DNA of 64,000 nucleotides. Origin: Owenia fusiformis. Lineage: Eukaryota > Annelida > Polychaeta > Sabellida > Oweniidae. The notes beneath the pieces were generated by a model. It was not told the DNA's origin, did not search any database, and saw only the letters and a program-made list of their open reading frames with translations. Position 1 is the first letter of the stretch. Every line of letters begins with the position of its first letter. This document shows positions 62,501 to 64,000 of this stretch, piece by piece. Made by a program: the position numbers and the translations under genes. The stretch covers positions 36,271,375-36,335,374 of the forward strand of contig CAIIXF020000005.1 of assembly GCA_903813345.2 (NCBI GenBank), written 5' to 3'.

Positions 62501-62904
62501 TACATAAGGGTTATATGAAAATTGAACCACTAAAACAGATGCAGATTAAGTTAAAGGGAACTTTCTACTATACGCGCCATGTTATCTGACCCGAACGAGC
62601 CACCTGGTGGTGAAACTGGGAACTACCTACTCGCATCTGCGTTATTGAGATGCATTTTCTTCTCTTATGCTTTTTCATGGAGAATTTGAAATGATCAAAA
62701 TTTTCAATTTTCAACATCACAGATGAACATCAACAGTTCCTAGACACTACTCAGTATGTCATTCTATGAAGCAATGGTTGCCCCTCTTGTACATTGTATT
62801 TGCTTGTACATTATTAATAAAACCTATTTTAATATCTTTACTATTTTATTACTACAGGAGCAGAGTGCAAAGCTTCAGGCCAAATATGAAACTCTTCAGG
62901 AAAA
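4365..62904 (+). CDS. ANKRD26-like ankyrin/coiled-coil protein, 43 exons found, 3' end outside window
   Basis: Exons: 4365-4570, 5805-5922, 6886-7059, 7465-7577, 7834-7928, 8487-8557, 8783-8918, 9309-9418, 11009-11038, 11915-12532, 13429-13507, 13961-14487, 14868-14967, 15219-15361, 15558-15608, 15925-15975, 16403-16555, 17545-17622, 18340-18672, 19956-20024, 21168-21236, 27368-27478, 39070-39214, 39379-39398, 39835-39987, 40330-40704, 41066-41213, 41449-41710, 45709-45900, 48594-48775, 49131-49263, 50072-50152, 52800-52898, 53251-53335, 53614-53754, 54048-54092, 54756-54851, 55581-55685, 56095-56229, 56651-56730, 60945-61086, 61887-62006, 62858-62904. All have AG/GT borders and matching phases, giving about 2,073 codons without a stop. 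Domain order is ankyrin repeats (residues 1-259), acidic linkers, charged helix, then coiled coil with CCDC144C-like sequence, as in ANKRD26. Human ANKRD26 (about 1,710 residues) sits at centriole distal appendages and recruits PIDD1; that role here is inference. Least certain exons are 11009-11038, the 11915 acceptor, 15925-15975 and 54048-54092. The gene hosts two antisense genes in its introns. Confidence 0.9.
8783..12532 (+). CDS. ANKRD26-like exons 7-10: hydrophilic acidic linker
   Basis: Exon 7 (8783-8918) is Ser/Gly/His-rich, exon 8 (9309-9418) contains GSNWSDTEAEDS, exon 9 (11009-11038) is a 10-codon Glu/Lys microexon, and exon 10 (11915-12532) is a 206-codon Asp/Glu/Asn/Lys-rich segment with imperfect repeats of the type GSGT-DDNLKDGE. 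No globular fold is evident, so the stretch is predicted disordered. The acceptor at 11914 (aaatttaaag) has a weak pyrimidine tract but is the only one keeping the frame from exon 9. The mariner-like element at 9685-10755 lies in intron 8. Confidence 0.75.
9685..10755. mobile_element. decayed mariner-like DNA transposon with about 190-bp terminal inverted repeats
   Basis: The termini cgaggggtgatcaataagta (9685) and its complement (to 10755) are flanked by TA on both sides, the Tc1/mariner target site. Inverted repeats run about 194 bp (9685-9878 and 10562-10755), far longer than the roughly 30 bp usual for mariner. Between them, about 10098-10270 (+) reads as a transposase relic: HVNNAPAQ followed by AFSPDLAKFYLF, matching the mariner catalytic block HDNAPxH...YSPDLAPxDyhLF. 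The second catalytic Asp appears as Val and a TAG follows, so it is non-functional. Only about 1.07 kb long, in intron 8 of the ANKRD26-like gene. Confidence 0.88.
12613..12713. mobile_element. 101-bp MITE with 9-bp target-site duplication
   Basis: The ends catcctccgaac and gttcggaggatg are perfect inverted repeats that continue imperfectly for about 25 bp. The 9-bp direct repeat acataaatc flanks the element at 12604-12612 and 12714-12722. No coding capacity. Nine-base duplications are typical of Mutator-like elements, but the family is unassigned. It lies just past the donor of exon 10. Confidence 0.8.
12932..13083 (+). other. candidate alternative terminal exon with CPTC motif
   Basis: After a good acceptor (ctcctttcag, ending 12931) an open stretch in the phase of the preceding exon encodes HREYVLERKAPYSPIQCPTC and continues about 30 residues to a TAA at 13081-13083. 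An AATAAA follows near 13180. It could be an alternative last exon of the ANKRD26-like gene or a relic of a zinc-binding domain. I recognise no family. The main transcript skips it cleanly to exon 11. Confidence 0.25.
13429..15361 (+). CDS. ANKRD26-like exons 11-14: Ser/Asp/Trp linker
   Basis: Exons 13429-13507, 13961-14487, 14868-14967 and 15219-15361 encode a basic then acidic disordered linker. Repeated patches are visible: GISWDSSDSEAED, DSWDDDSE and ESDSWDDSPLPS in exon 12, and GLSDLSDDSDESPSP and SDSDWSEPS in exon 14. Serines followed by acidic residues are plausible casein kinase 2 sites (inference). Exon phases (0-1, 1-0, 0-1, 1-0) fit exactly. Copies of the dispersed 130-bp repeat occupy introns 11 and 12. 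Confidence 0.85.
13759..13882 (+). repeat. dispersed about 130-bp repeat, copy 1
   Basis: Opens with tgtcactatcagaagtagtg, then a block 'tattgttatagtctccaac', and closes with 'ctgtaacaaatgg' plus 'gcatgttgatgccttgt'. The same order of blocks recurs elsewhere in the window. No ORF. Confidence 0.75.
14606..14735 (+). repeat. dispersed about 130-bp repeat, copy 2
   Basis: Same block order as the copy at 13759: gtcactacaagtggtgacat, an 'actccaac' block, 'tctgtaacaaatggcaggta' and a 'gcatgttaatgcattgttt' end. It lies in intron 12 of the main gene. Confidence 0.75.
15558..27478 (+). CDS. ANKRD26-like exons 15-22: repeated phase 0-0 acidic exons
   Basis: Eight exons (15558-15608, 15925-15975, 16403-16555, 17545-17622, 18340-18672, 19956-20024, 21168-21236, 27368-27478) all begin and end in phase 0, so each can be skipped or duplicated without a frameshift. 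Most open with related motifs: ESEFDSGGE, VSEFDSDVE, SNSDWDSED, GESEFDRSS, SSEYDSDLED, SSSSDSNLN. Exon 19 (18340-18672) carries a heptapeptide array. Exon 16 (15925-15975, GFFKGYKSQYRPWHMYL) differs in composition and is the weakest call. The last intron of the block (21237-27367) holds the foldback element. Confidence 0.8.
18433..18642 (+). repeat. 21-bp coding minisatellite encoding heptapeptides in exon 19
   Basis: About ten tandem 21-bp units read in frame as seven-residue repeats of consensus S-H-x-S-D-x-I (SGKSDAI, SHKSDVI, SPESDVI, SRESDVL, SHESDDI, SHQSDFI, SHQSDAI). Because 21 is a multiple of three, unit number can change without breaking the frame. Later units are less conserved (SYQTGDV). 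Confidence 0.9.
18841..18918 (+). repeat. tRNA-like SINE fragment
   Basis: A B-box-like gggttcaaatccc at 18891-18903 lies about 45 bases after an A-box-like 'gagagctgagagagcaac'. Base pairing of the arms is poor and no acceptor-stem partner is clear, so a tRNA-derived SINE or pseudogene is likelier than a functional tRNA. Confidence 0.4.
19150..19390 (+). repeat. intronic minisatellite around 'aactgcagtca'
   Basis: Irregular units of roughly 25-32 bp alternate 'aactgcagtcaa' with 'tagtccatcacaacat'-type spacers, about eight copies. Non-coding, in intron 19. Confidence 0.75.
20630..21118 (+). repeat. intronic 52-bp tandem array
   Basis: The best units (20882, 20934, 20986) are exactly 52 bp apart and start ccaattgtcagataccctat, with internal half-units built on 'atcattgtacaaattg'. 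The start of the array is more degenerate. It creates open frames on the plus strand that are not genes. Confidence 0.8.
21371..21475 (+). repeat. 17-bp minisatellite
   Basis: About six copies of ttccacttgtagaggtg with single-base variants (gcttgtgg, agaagtg). It lies in the intron left of the foldback element. Confidence 0.8.
21564..21688 (+). repeat. dispersed about 130-bp repeat, copy 3
   Basis: Contains gtcaccaccacacaagtggt, 'agtctccaactttttgtgg' and ends 'catgttaacgccttgtt'. Lacks the usual 'ctgtaacaaatgg' block, so it is an internally deleted copy. Confidence 0.7.
22560..23400 (-). repeat. left array of about 181-bp units (five copies)
   Basis: The anchor attgtacaatatcaggtctg recurs near 22641, 22824, 22994, 23183 and 23371 (spacings about 174-188 bp). 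The units are the reverse complement of those in the right array. Copies towards the centre are more diverged. Confidence 0.85.
23537..23905 (-). repeat. central 123-bp tandem repeat, three copies
   Basis: Units start at 23537, 23660 and 23783, exactly 123 bp apart, and are nearly identical. 123 is divisible by three, so one minus-strand frame stays open for 117 codons by arithmetic alone. This looks like a recent amplification at the centre of the foldback element. Confidence 0.9.
23905..26600 (+). repeat. right array of about 181-bp units (about 15 copies)
   Basis: The anchor cagacctgatattgtacaat recurs near 25263, 25445, 25625, 25807, 25988, 26163, 26347 and 26530 (spacings 175-184 bp), with more diverged units back to about 24000. 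Each unit also contains 'catcttagttccacactac' and a 'catcaaagagggacagatgt' block. Satellite-like in structure. Confidence 0.88.
28038..28844. mobile_element. 807-bp Mutator-like MITE: 62-bp perfect inverted repeats, 9-bp target duplication
   Basis: The first 62 bases (tagccttgcccaagtcggta ... gtacaa) are repeated exactly in reverse complement at 28783-28844. The direct repeat gtaccagtg flanks the element at 28029-28037 and 28845-28853. Long inverted repeats with a 9-bp target duplication are the signature of Mutator-like elements. No transposase reading frame is present. The identical ends suggest a recent insertion. Confidence 0.9.
29104..37366 (-). CDS. secreted protein of unrecognised family (5' exon not found), nested antisense
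   Basis: Two minus-strand exons join in frame: 37125-37366 (donor gaag|gtat) and 29104-29654 (acceptor ccatag|ga), ending at a TAA/TAG-type stop at 29104. The first begins at an acceptor and encodes a hydrophobic segment (YIEILVLLLSSSLMPTSHG) that looks like the end of a signal peptide; the initiating exon upstream was not located. The mature part, about 245 residues, contains QPWPETYIEFHKLAGR, ALDYFKIRYGINA, NGTDVPLGNYTF, FPGDFLAYGEY, IHFVTDPVKV and HPEYGKGSLQVSF. It has six N-glycosylation sequons and few cysteines. I do not recognise a named domain; it resembles uncharacterised secreted invertebrate proteins. The 7.5-kb intron contains a LINE in the opposite orientation, and the whole gene sits in an intron of the ANKRD26-like gene. 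Confidence 0.72.
30090..30118 (+). repeat. poly-A tract
   Basis: About 26 consecutive A residues lie inside the intron of the nested antisense gene and upstream of the LINE. This could be the tail of an old retroposed copy. I see no matching target duplication. Confidence 0.6.
30701..33145 (+). CDS. LINE ORF1: Pro-rich repeats, coiled coil, SGNH-esterase-like domain
   Basis: The first ATG is at 30701 (MATLSQPTRTDDAQ). Order: N-terminal region about 190 residues including IHMGWSDIIINDGSR; a Pro/Gln array of 29 nonapeptides of the form NPISTPGEQ (about residues 190-440); a Ser-rich linker; a coiled coil (LLLEETITSLRASLEKSN on); and a C-terminal SGNH-hydrolase-like domain (about residues 605-780). 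In that domain the block I serine occurs as IAASNGYG, block III as QCGTNN and block V as RQGLHFN. The usual DxxH Asp of block V appears to be Gln. CR1-type ORF1 proteins bind RNA and many carry such esterase domains; the catalytic state here is uncertain. Confidence 0.87.
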   Translation: MATLSQPTRTDDAQSVPLNSDYIFLENNPGTPKGEKRKSSRLRKQLMKDNPEKVFFLNLYSDIGDSGILAIDEIQGAQLYTDRIEEWERQTVIYMSSFSYLNIKREIHMGWSDIIINDGSRNNETMVKITVHSNGTILISGPRYMEFINQDLCVIYELLGPPPKPQTTPRKKISQVKPTKLRKKQTPNPTPGEQNPTPIPGEQNPTLGEQNPTPTPGEQNPTPTPGEQNPTLGEQNPISTPGEQNLTSSIGEQNPTPTPGEQNPLSTPENQNPISTPGEKNRISTPGEQNPISTPGEQNPIPTPEEHNPTPIPGEQNPISTLGEQNPISTPGKQNPISTPGEQNPISTPGEQNSTSTPGEQNLTPTLEEQNPIYTPGKQNPISIPGENPISTPGEQKPIPNPEEQNATPIQGEQNPIPTPGEQNPISIPGEQNPTSTPGEQNPITSQSPISTTPQQTPSLAIPQQRPPLPKLNSLAKSSMSSDVIEEDSDISTSFMDLSSDSTSCDTSRVLLLEETITSLRASLEKSNNMCKQQKLQIEKLKKEVISTTKKNDNLNSKLKAKTKTTESATQWQTDDLQKDLPKLIHQENKDKQSVQPTPRRTPKMLYIAASNGYGISAAINSQSNQKIVATGNVHGGATIEFINSTIPQTVSQMKPDTVVVQCGTNNIIVENTTTTISKMKSLITTLKSTGKANKTKTAVIEIPYRRDKPLSHKLNTKIDAINSATQSECKKQDVHFIRINTTDYNKSILGRQGLHFNIKGRQHVARNVLKTLYPSNVTLNVNEINIPKQCSDRSNTNRMDSLDPIWINRKVVQ
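31264..32030 (+). repeat. 27-bp coding minisatellite in LINE ORF1 (about 29 units)
   Basis: Units such as ctctaccccaggagagcag repeat with period 27 bp and encode NPISTPGEQ and close variants. A few units are 21 or 24 bp (NPTLGEQ, NPISIPGE), always multiples of three, so ORF1 stays open. The array produces long spurious frames on the minus strand. Confidence 0.95.
33190..36774 (+). pseudogene. LINE ORF2: endonuclease + reverse transcriptase, one in-frame stop
   Basis: The first ATG is at 33190. The N-terminal apurinic-type endonuclease shows ILCWNINRLSD, VFLQETMI, YICGDFNARTG and SDHCPISF. The reverse transcriptase shows INKSPGLDGIPGEF, FIDLKKAFDLIDR, GIIQGGTLSTFLFKLFISD and the catalytic box AWADD in place of the commoner YADD. 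A C-terminal Cys-rich knuckle follows (CLNCNLNQIEDELHLIFYCP). A single TAA at 35299-35301 interrupts the reverse transcriptase just after the KKAFDLIDR block; the frame continues unchanged to 36772-36774. Without suppression this copy cannot make full-length ORF2. Confidence 0.92.
37440..37520 (+). repeat. dispersed 'ggggcgtagccag' repeat fragment with poly-G run
   Basis: Contains the motif ggggcgtagccag followed by a run of 14 G. The motif is familiar to me as a recurring repeat end in marine invertebrate genomes (memory only). No coding content. Confidence 0.4.
38085..38121 (+). repeat. (GTTT)n microsatellite
   Basis: A run of gttt units, about seven clean copies. It gives rise to a short open frame that is not a gene. 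Confidence 0.85.
39070..39987 (+). CDS. ANKRD26-like exons 23-25: Asn/Gln-rich linker with a 20-nt microexon
   Basis: Exon 23 (39070-39214) is Gln/Asn/Thr-rich, exon 24 (39379-39398) is only 20 nt and with the flanking split codon encodes DSLWDSD, and exon 25 (39835-39987) ends with DTETETESEWEVENKLEQ. Both borders of the microexon are strong (ttttccag and gtaagt). It supplies another copy of the acidic-aromatic motif of exons 15-22. Phases 1 and 0 match exactly. Confidence 0.8.
40330..45900 (+). CDS. ANKRD26-like exons 26-29: highly charged Glu/Lys/Arg helix
   Basis: Exons 40330-40704 (125 codons), 41066-41213, 41449-41710 and 45709-45900 encode an almost uninterrupted run of Glu, Lys, Arg and Gln (EEEQEKREKEEQRKKEEQRK and similar), about 260 residues. 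Its i to i+4 charge pattern fits a single alpha helix or long coiled coil. Exon 29 ends the helix (REKAERELEEVRMRNRRTS) and begins a Ser/Gly tail. The 4-kb intron between 41711 and 45708 holds only repeats. Confidence 0.9.
45031..45260 (+). repeat. 117-bp tandem duplication
   Basis: Two copies starting at 45031 and 45148 share 'catttatacag', 'aaaatgtggagctgaaacga' and 'cttaaggaaaatgaagg' with few mismatches. Non-coding, in intron 28. Confidence 0.85.
46740..47490 (+). repeat. 84-bp tandem array (about nine copies)
   Basis: Units contain tcttacagtggcatgctaca, 'aatgtggcagggatcttgca' and 'ctcaaccttacatggatcat', spaced 84 bp (for example the gcatgct anchor near 46766 and 46850). Each unit carries a splice-acceptor-like 'ttctcttacag'. 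Degenerate relatives extend left to about 46480. Intron 29. Confidence 0.9.
48594..48775 (+). CDS. ANKRD26-like exon 30: Asn/Ser-rich spacer
   Basis: Encodes about 60 residues, LNMSAPYSSNVFVNGGV and DGLSYSSTDNEDNGAFPPSP, between the charged helix and the C-terminal coiled coil. Borders: tatttctag acceptor, gtgagt donor. The Ser-Ser-Thr-Asp-Asn-Glu-Asp patch resembles the acidic modules upstream. Confidence 0.88.
49131..62904 (+). CDS. ANKRD26-like exons 31-43: C-terminal coiled coil (CCDC144C-like)
   Basis: Thirteen short exons encode heptad-patterned helix: LRLQEQNRELRRLYEREKNA (exon 31), LLGIKSTLEQSKLEVEAKL (32), ELSLRNVQMELRNISSTLKQ (34), EEEKEEIQRHLLQEKNARHL (35), MELEREKSRYRDDQAMWTTE (38), MQYNVQLSAVKTENSVLASN with LEKEKAAREKFETE (39), LTRENDKKEQENANLKENN (41) and HAALQRELDLRRHSQDKLEQ (42). 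Exon 39 matches the conserved 'QYNGQLNVLKAENTML...LE.EK...ERLETE' block of ANKRD26/CCDC144 proteins. Exon 36 (54048-54092, 15 codons, STNPLSESLDTTIER) is short and may be alternative. Exon 43 ends with two bases of a codon at a gtaagt donor, so the gene continues past 64000. Introns host a truncated LINE and an antisense protease gene. Confidence 0.9.
50346..52760 (+). mobile_element. 5'-truncated Jockey/CR1-like LINE with 11-bp target duplication
   Basis: The direct repeat aatgagttgtt occurs at 50335-50345 and again at 52761-52771, directly after the terminal poly-A (52750-52760). The 3' UTR is about 280 bp and has AATAAA near 52735. Everything 5' of the reverse transcriptase, including the endonuclease, is missing, as expected for incomplete reverse transcription. 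It lies in intron 32 of the main gene, same strand. Confidence 0.93.
50347..52467 (+). CDS. LINE reverse transcriptase fragment (open, 5' truncated)
   Basis: About 706 codons remain open from the truncation point to the TAA at 52465-52467. Reverse-transcriptase blocks are LDPSKANGPDEITIKML, NNYRPISLLSIVSKIIER, QSGFLKGH, FLDISAAFDRVPHHLL, SVPQGSILGPLLFLIYIND and the catalytic FIYADDTSIF. A C-terminal Cys/His knuckle (CECGSPETFRHLFFSCP) is typical of Jockey/CR1-type elements. The open frame extends upstream of 50346 by chance into host intron and should not be counted. No initiation signal of its own is apparent. Confidence 0.92.
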   Translation, partial: THANDKFWVLIKKLLGKKFNSQIPTLEQSGIIFSSSQEKSDAFLNFFVEKNHSNENFDHFDTPFPQRCDNLLSDITFDRQDITNIINNLDPSKANGPDEITIKMLQICSNSISFPLYILFNKLLQANTFPQIWKLGNVCPIHKKDSKNNLNNYRPISLLSIVSKIIERIVYDKMYKHLIENNLLYKYQSGFLKGHCNEIQLLAIHDFIWTNFSNGFDTRSVFLDISAAFDRVPHHLLIHKLKAYGFSGKLLNFIISYLSNRKIKVTVNGKSSQTSPDNYINCSVPQGSILGPLLFLIYINDLPDTLSSKCFIYADDTSIFLPTSPNDNLSHIQLQNDIQKVENWSDIWKLEFKPEKSKELIFSKNNNANNYPPIMLNGHAITRTDTHKHLGYYFDNKLCGSVHINYLASKIQTALNPMKALKGRLKSKHLNIMYNAYIQSLFDYCDVLYDGANQIDLKKLSSLQYQAGLIVSGALSGSSACKVFKILNWSCLLDRRNFHFKSLMYKVDNALIPSYITDIFIPYKRVNIRNTRFNRDYIMPINYPRKSPIYKMVEIWNNVQRDQPYLKSLPSLASFKRRLKIEMFPGIISTVSLNILNRRQEMYLNRARVDLILKTQLISHNWNNVDSPNCECGSPETFRHLFFSCPMRMNKLHQFNEAIELIVDDISRYKTQQDKIDLYLFGDPEFTHDKLDKLFQLTATFLLENC
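55165..55500. repeat. cluster of short palindromes in intron 37
   Basis: ggaaatatgtgtatatccag near 55167 is answered by 'gggatatacacatatttccc' near 55203, giving a hairpin with about 20-bp arms. A second palindrome, 'gggatggatacagcgtgtat' with 'ccatccc', lies near 55440. Between them is a run of imperfect 'aaaaaattgaaaaa' sequence. Probably a decayed hairpin repeat. Confidence 0.65.
56905..57465 (+). repeat. dispersed 'cgaacgaagttcgg' repeat, copy 1
   Basis: Opens tcccatcgaacgaagttcgg, then 'tctgtccgtccgg', 'ataactcaaata', an 'aaaatggctgctcattt' patch, and ends 'gggatttgctacgctttggc' and 'gttgtctagttt'. The element at 62962 has the same order. Non-coding. Confidence 0.8.
57736..57741 (-). 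terminator. polyadenylation signal candidate for the nested protease gene
   Basis: AATAAA on the minus strand, about 37 bases beyond the stop codon of the TSP1-trypsin gene. Confidence 0.5.
57778..59889 (-). CDS. secreted trypsin-like serine protease with two TSP1-like modules and Cys-rich N-terminus
   Basis: Two exons, 59343-59889 (ATG at 59889) and 57778-58871, join in phase 1 at gtaaaa/ctag to give about 546 residues. Order: signal peptide (MRCTILLLIALMLALATTIV); Cys-rich region to about residue 180 with a WAP-like segment (SGCPYTYKCDKRNQRCC); thrombospondin type 1-like module (FSDYTPCPKDCGKKARVRQC); trypsin domain (about 242-475); second TSP1-like module (WGGFSDFTPCCKSCGGGTQS). The triad is present: His in LTAAHC (about 284), Asp in DNDIAIL (about 334), Ser in GDSGGP (about 428). 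Asp six residues before the Ser (SDSCYGDSGG) predicts cleavage after Arg/Lys. The activation site EIEGIVLGGQEV lacks the usual basic P1 residue. It lies antisense in an intron (56731-60944) of the ANKRD26-like gene. A role in defence or matrix proteolysis is inference. Confidence 0.92.
59228..59300. repeat. hairpin in the protease gene intron border
   Basis: aactcggaccctagt near 59239 pairs with 'actagggttcgagtt' near 59281, one mismatch per side, giving a stem of about 15 bp about 45 bases from the exon 1 donor. Confidence 0.6.
60215..60412 (+). repeat. 15-bp minisatellite
   Basis: About 13 copies of gagtacttgccattt with 'cagttt' and 'ctattt' variants. The period of 15 keeps one frame open and encodes a Ser-Thr-Cys-x-Leu repeat with no sign of being a gene. 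Confidence 0.88.
61212..61355 (+). repeat. dispersed about 130-bp repeat, copy 4
   Basis: atgtcaccaccataagtggc, 'agtctccaacttttttgtgg', 'aaatggcaggtggtgat' and a 'ataccttgttt' end. A partial copy with only the 3' blocks precedes it directly (61155-61208), so two insertions are adjacent. Confidence 0.75.
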
Positions 62905-62959
62905 GTAAGTGAAATATGTTTACCTTTACCTCTATATTAAATTGCATTCCACATCCATT

Positions 62960-63716
62960 TATTATCCCAACGAACGAAGTTCGGTAGGGATATAGTTAAG
63001 CCCTCCGTCCGTCCGTCAGTCAGTCAGTCCGTCCATCCGTCCGTCCGTCCGTCCGTCCGTCTGTCCGTCCGGAAGATAACTCAAATATTCGTTGACAGAT
63101 TTTCTTCATATTTAGTGGAAAGATGTATATTGATGAATAGTTCAAGATGGCCGCCGCTTTAAAAATGACGGGACTTTTTCGCAAAAATCATAAATTTTTC
63201 ATTCTAAACCAAAGTAATTAATATTATTATTTGAAATTTTGGTAGTATATTCGCAACATCTATTTATTTCACATATACTCCGTGTTTTTCATCCTGACCC
63301 CCAGGGGCCGTATATGGGGGGTCAGGAAAACAGAAATTTTCGCTTATTTTTAGATCTTTCTGAAGTATAACTTTATTATACTCAAATTAAAGGCAATTAA
63401 GAGTAGATTGCAAATATTGTATCTTTTTTCTGATTCGAGCCTCATAAAATTCAAAATGGCCGTCTAATGTACGACTTCGCAATAGTCTATATTATACTCA
63501 AATTGAAGGAATTTTGGAGTAGATCACAATTATGGTATTATTTTTCAGATTTGTACCTCAGAAAAGTCAAAATGGCTGCTTTGCAGGAATTCGCAATTCT
63601 AAAATCTAAATTTTTCAATTTTAACCAAAGTAATGAGTATAATTGATTGGAATTCGGTAATTGATATTCTGTTCGTTGGGATTTGCTACTCCGCGGAGTT
63701 GCCGTTATCTAGTTTT
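62960..63716 (+). repeat. dispersed 'cgaacgaagttcgg' repeat, copy 2, with (CCGT)n
   Basis: Starts tcccaacgaacgaagttcgg, followed by a long ccgtccgtcc microsatellite (63002-63072), 'agataactcaaata', an 'aagatggccgccgc' patch, and ends 'gggatttgctactccgcgga' and 'gttatctagtttt'. About 200 bp longer than the copy at 56905. Confidence 0.82.
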
Positions 63717-63723
63717 GTTTTGT

Positions 63724-63860
63724 TATGTCACTACCAAAAGTGGTGACATATTGTTATAGTCTCAGTTTTTTTATGACAGTGGTTGGCATTCGGCATCTGG
63801 CCTTTGGCATGCGGCATCTGTAACAAATGGCAGTTGGTGACATTTTGCCTTCTTATTGTG
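63724..63860 (+). repeat. dispersed about 130-bp repeat, copy 5
   Basis: tatgtcactaccaaaagtgg, 'tattgttatagtctcag', 'ctgtaacaaatggcagttgg' and 'gacattttgcc' follow the order of the other copies. It lies downstream of the last exon seen. Confidence 0.75.
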
Positions 63861-64000
63861 TCCTATGGTTGAAAAATAAATCATTCAAATGTAGGAAATA
63901 TGCTAATTATAAAGCGTGGGATTAATAGTATGGGGGTCACTATCAGAAACTTCTTAAAGTTAGGAATTCGTAGTCAATTGTTCCCTAACTGTGTCGTAAT

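Overview
The window is animal nuclear DNA: AT-rich, with GT-AG introns, about 43 small exons spread over nearly 59 kb, non-LTR retrotransposons, cut-and-paste transposon relics and many minisatellites. Repeat content and gene style suggest a marine invertebrate (a lophotrochozoan or invertebrate deuterostome). I cannot name the species from sequence alone.

Left edge (about 400-4010, minus strand): three exons of TRMT112, the zinc-binding activator subunit of several methyltransferases. Its last exon lies outside the window. The TRMT112 start codon is 357 bp from the start codon of the main gene, head to head, so the two probably share a bidirectional promoter.

Main gene (4365 to beyond the right edge, plus strand): an ANKRD26-like gene (ankyrin repeats, long acidic Ser/Asp-rich linkers, a highly charged helix, then a CCDC144C-type coiled coil). 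I can chain 43 exons in frame, about 2,070 codons, without a stop; the 3' end is missing. Several central exons are phase 0-0 and carry variants of one motif (acidic, aromatic, D-S-D/E). One exon holds a 21-bp minisatellite encoding 7-residue repeats, and one exon is only 20 nt.

Nested genes (minus strand, inside its introns): a secreted protein of unrecognised family (29104-37366, 5' exon not found) and a secreted TSP1-trypsin-TSP1 serine protease with a Cys-rich N-terminal region (57778-59889).

Mobile DNA: a nearly intact two-ORF LINE (about 30.6-37.05 kb) sits in the intron of the first nested gene. Its ORF1 carries about 29 Pro-rich nonapeptide repeats and its ORF2 one stop codon. A 5'-truncated LINE with an 11-bp target duplication lies at 50346-52760. 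A 5.26-kb foldback element (21968-27226) has terminal inverted repeats of about 0.7 kb and oppositely oriented 181-bp arrays. There are also a decayed mariner-like element with about 190-bp inverted repeats, a Mutator-like MITE with 62-bp perfect inverted repeats and a 9-bp target duplication, a 101-bp mini-MITE, two further inverted-repeat elements inside TRMT112 intron 1, tRNA-derived SINE-like pieces and a dispersed family of about 130 bp with many copies. Introns not listed separately show only low-complexity AT-rich sequence.
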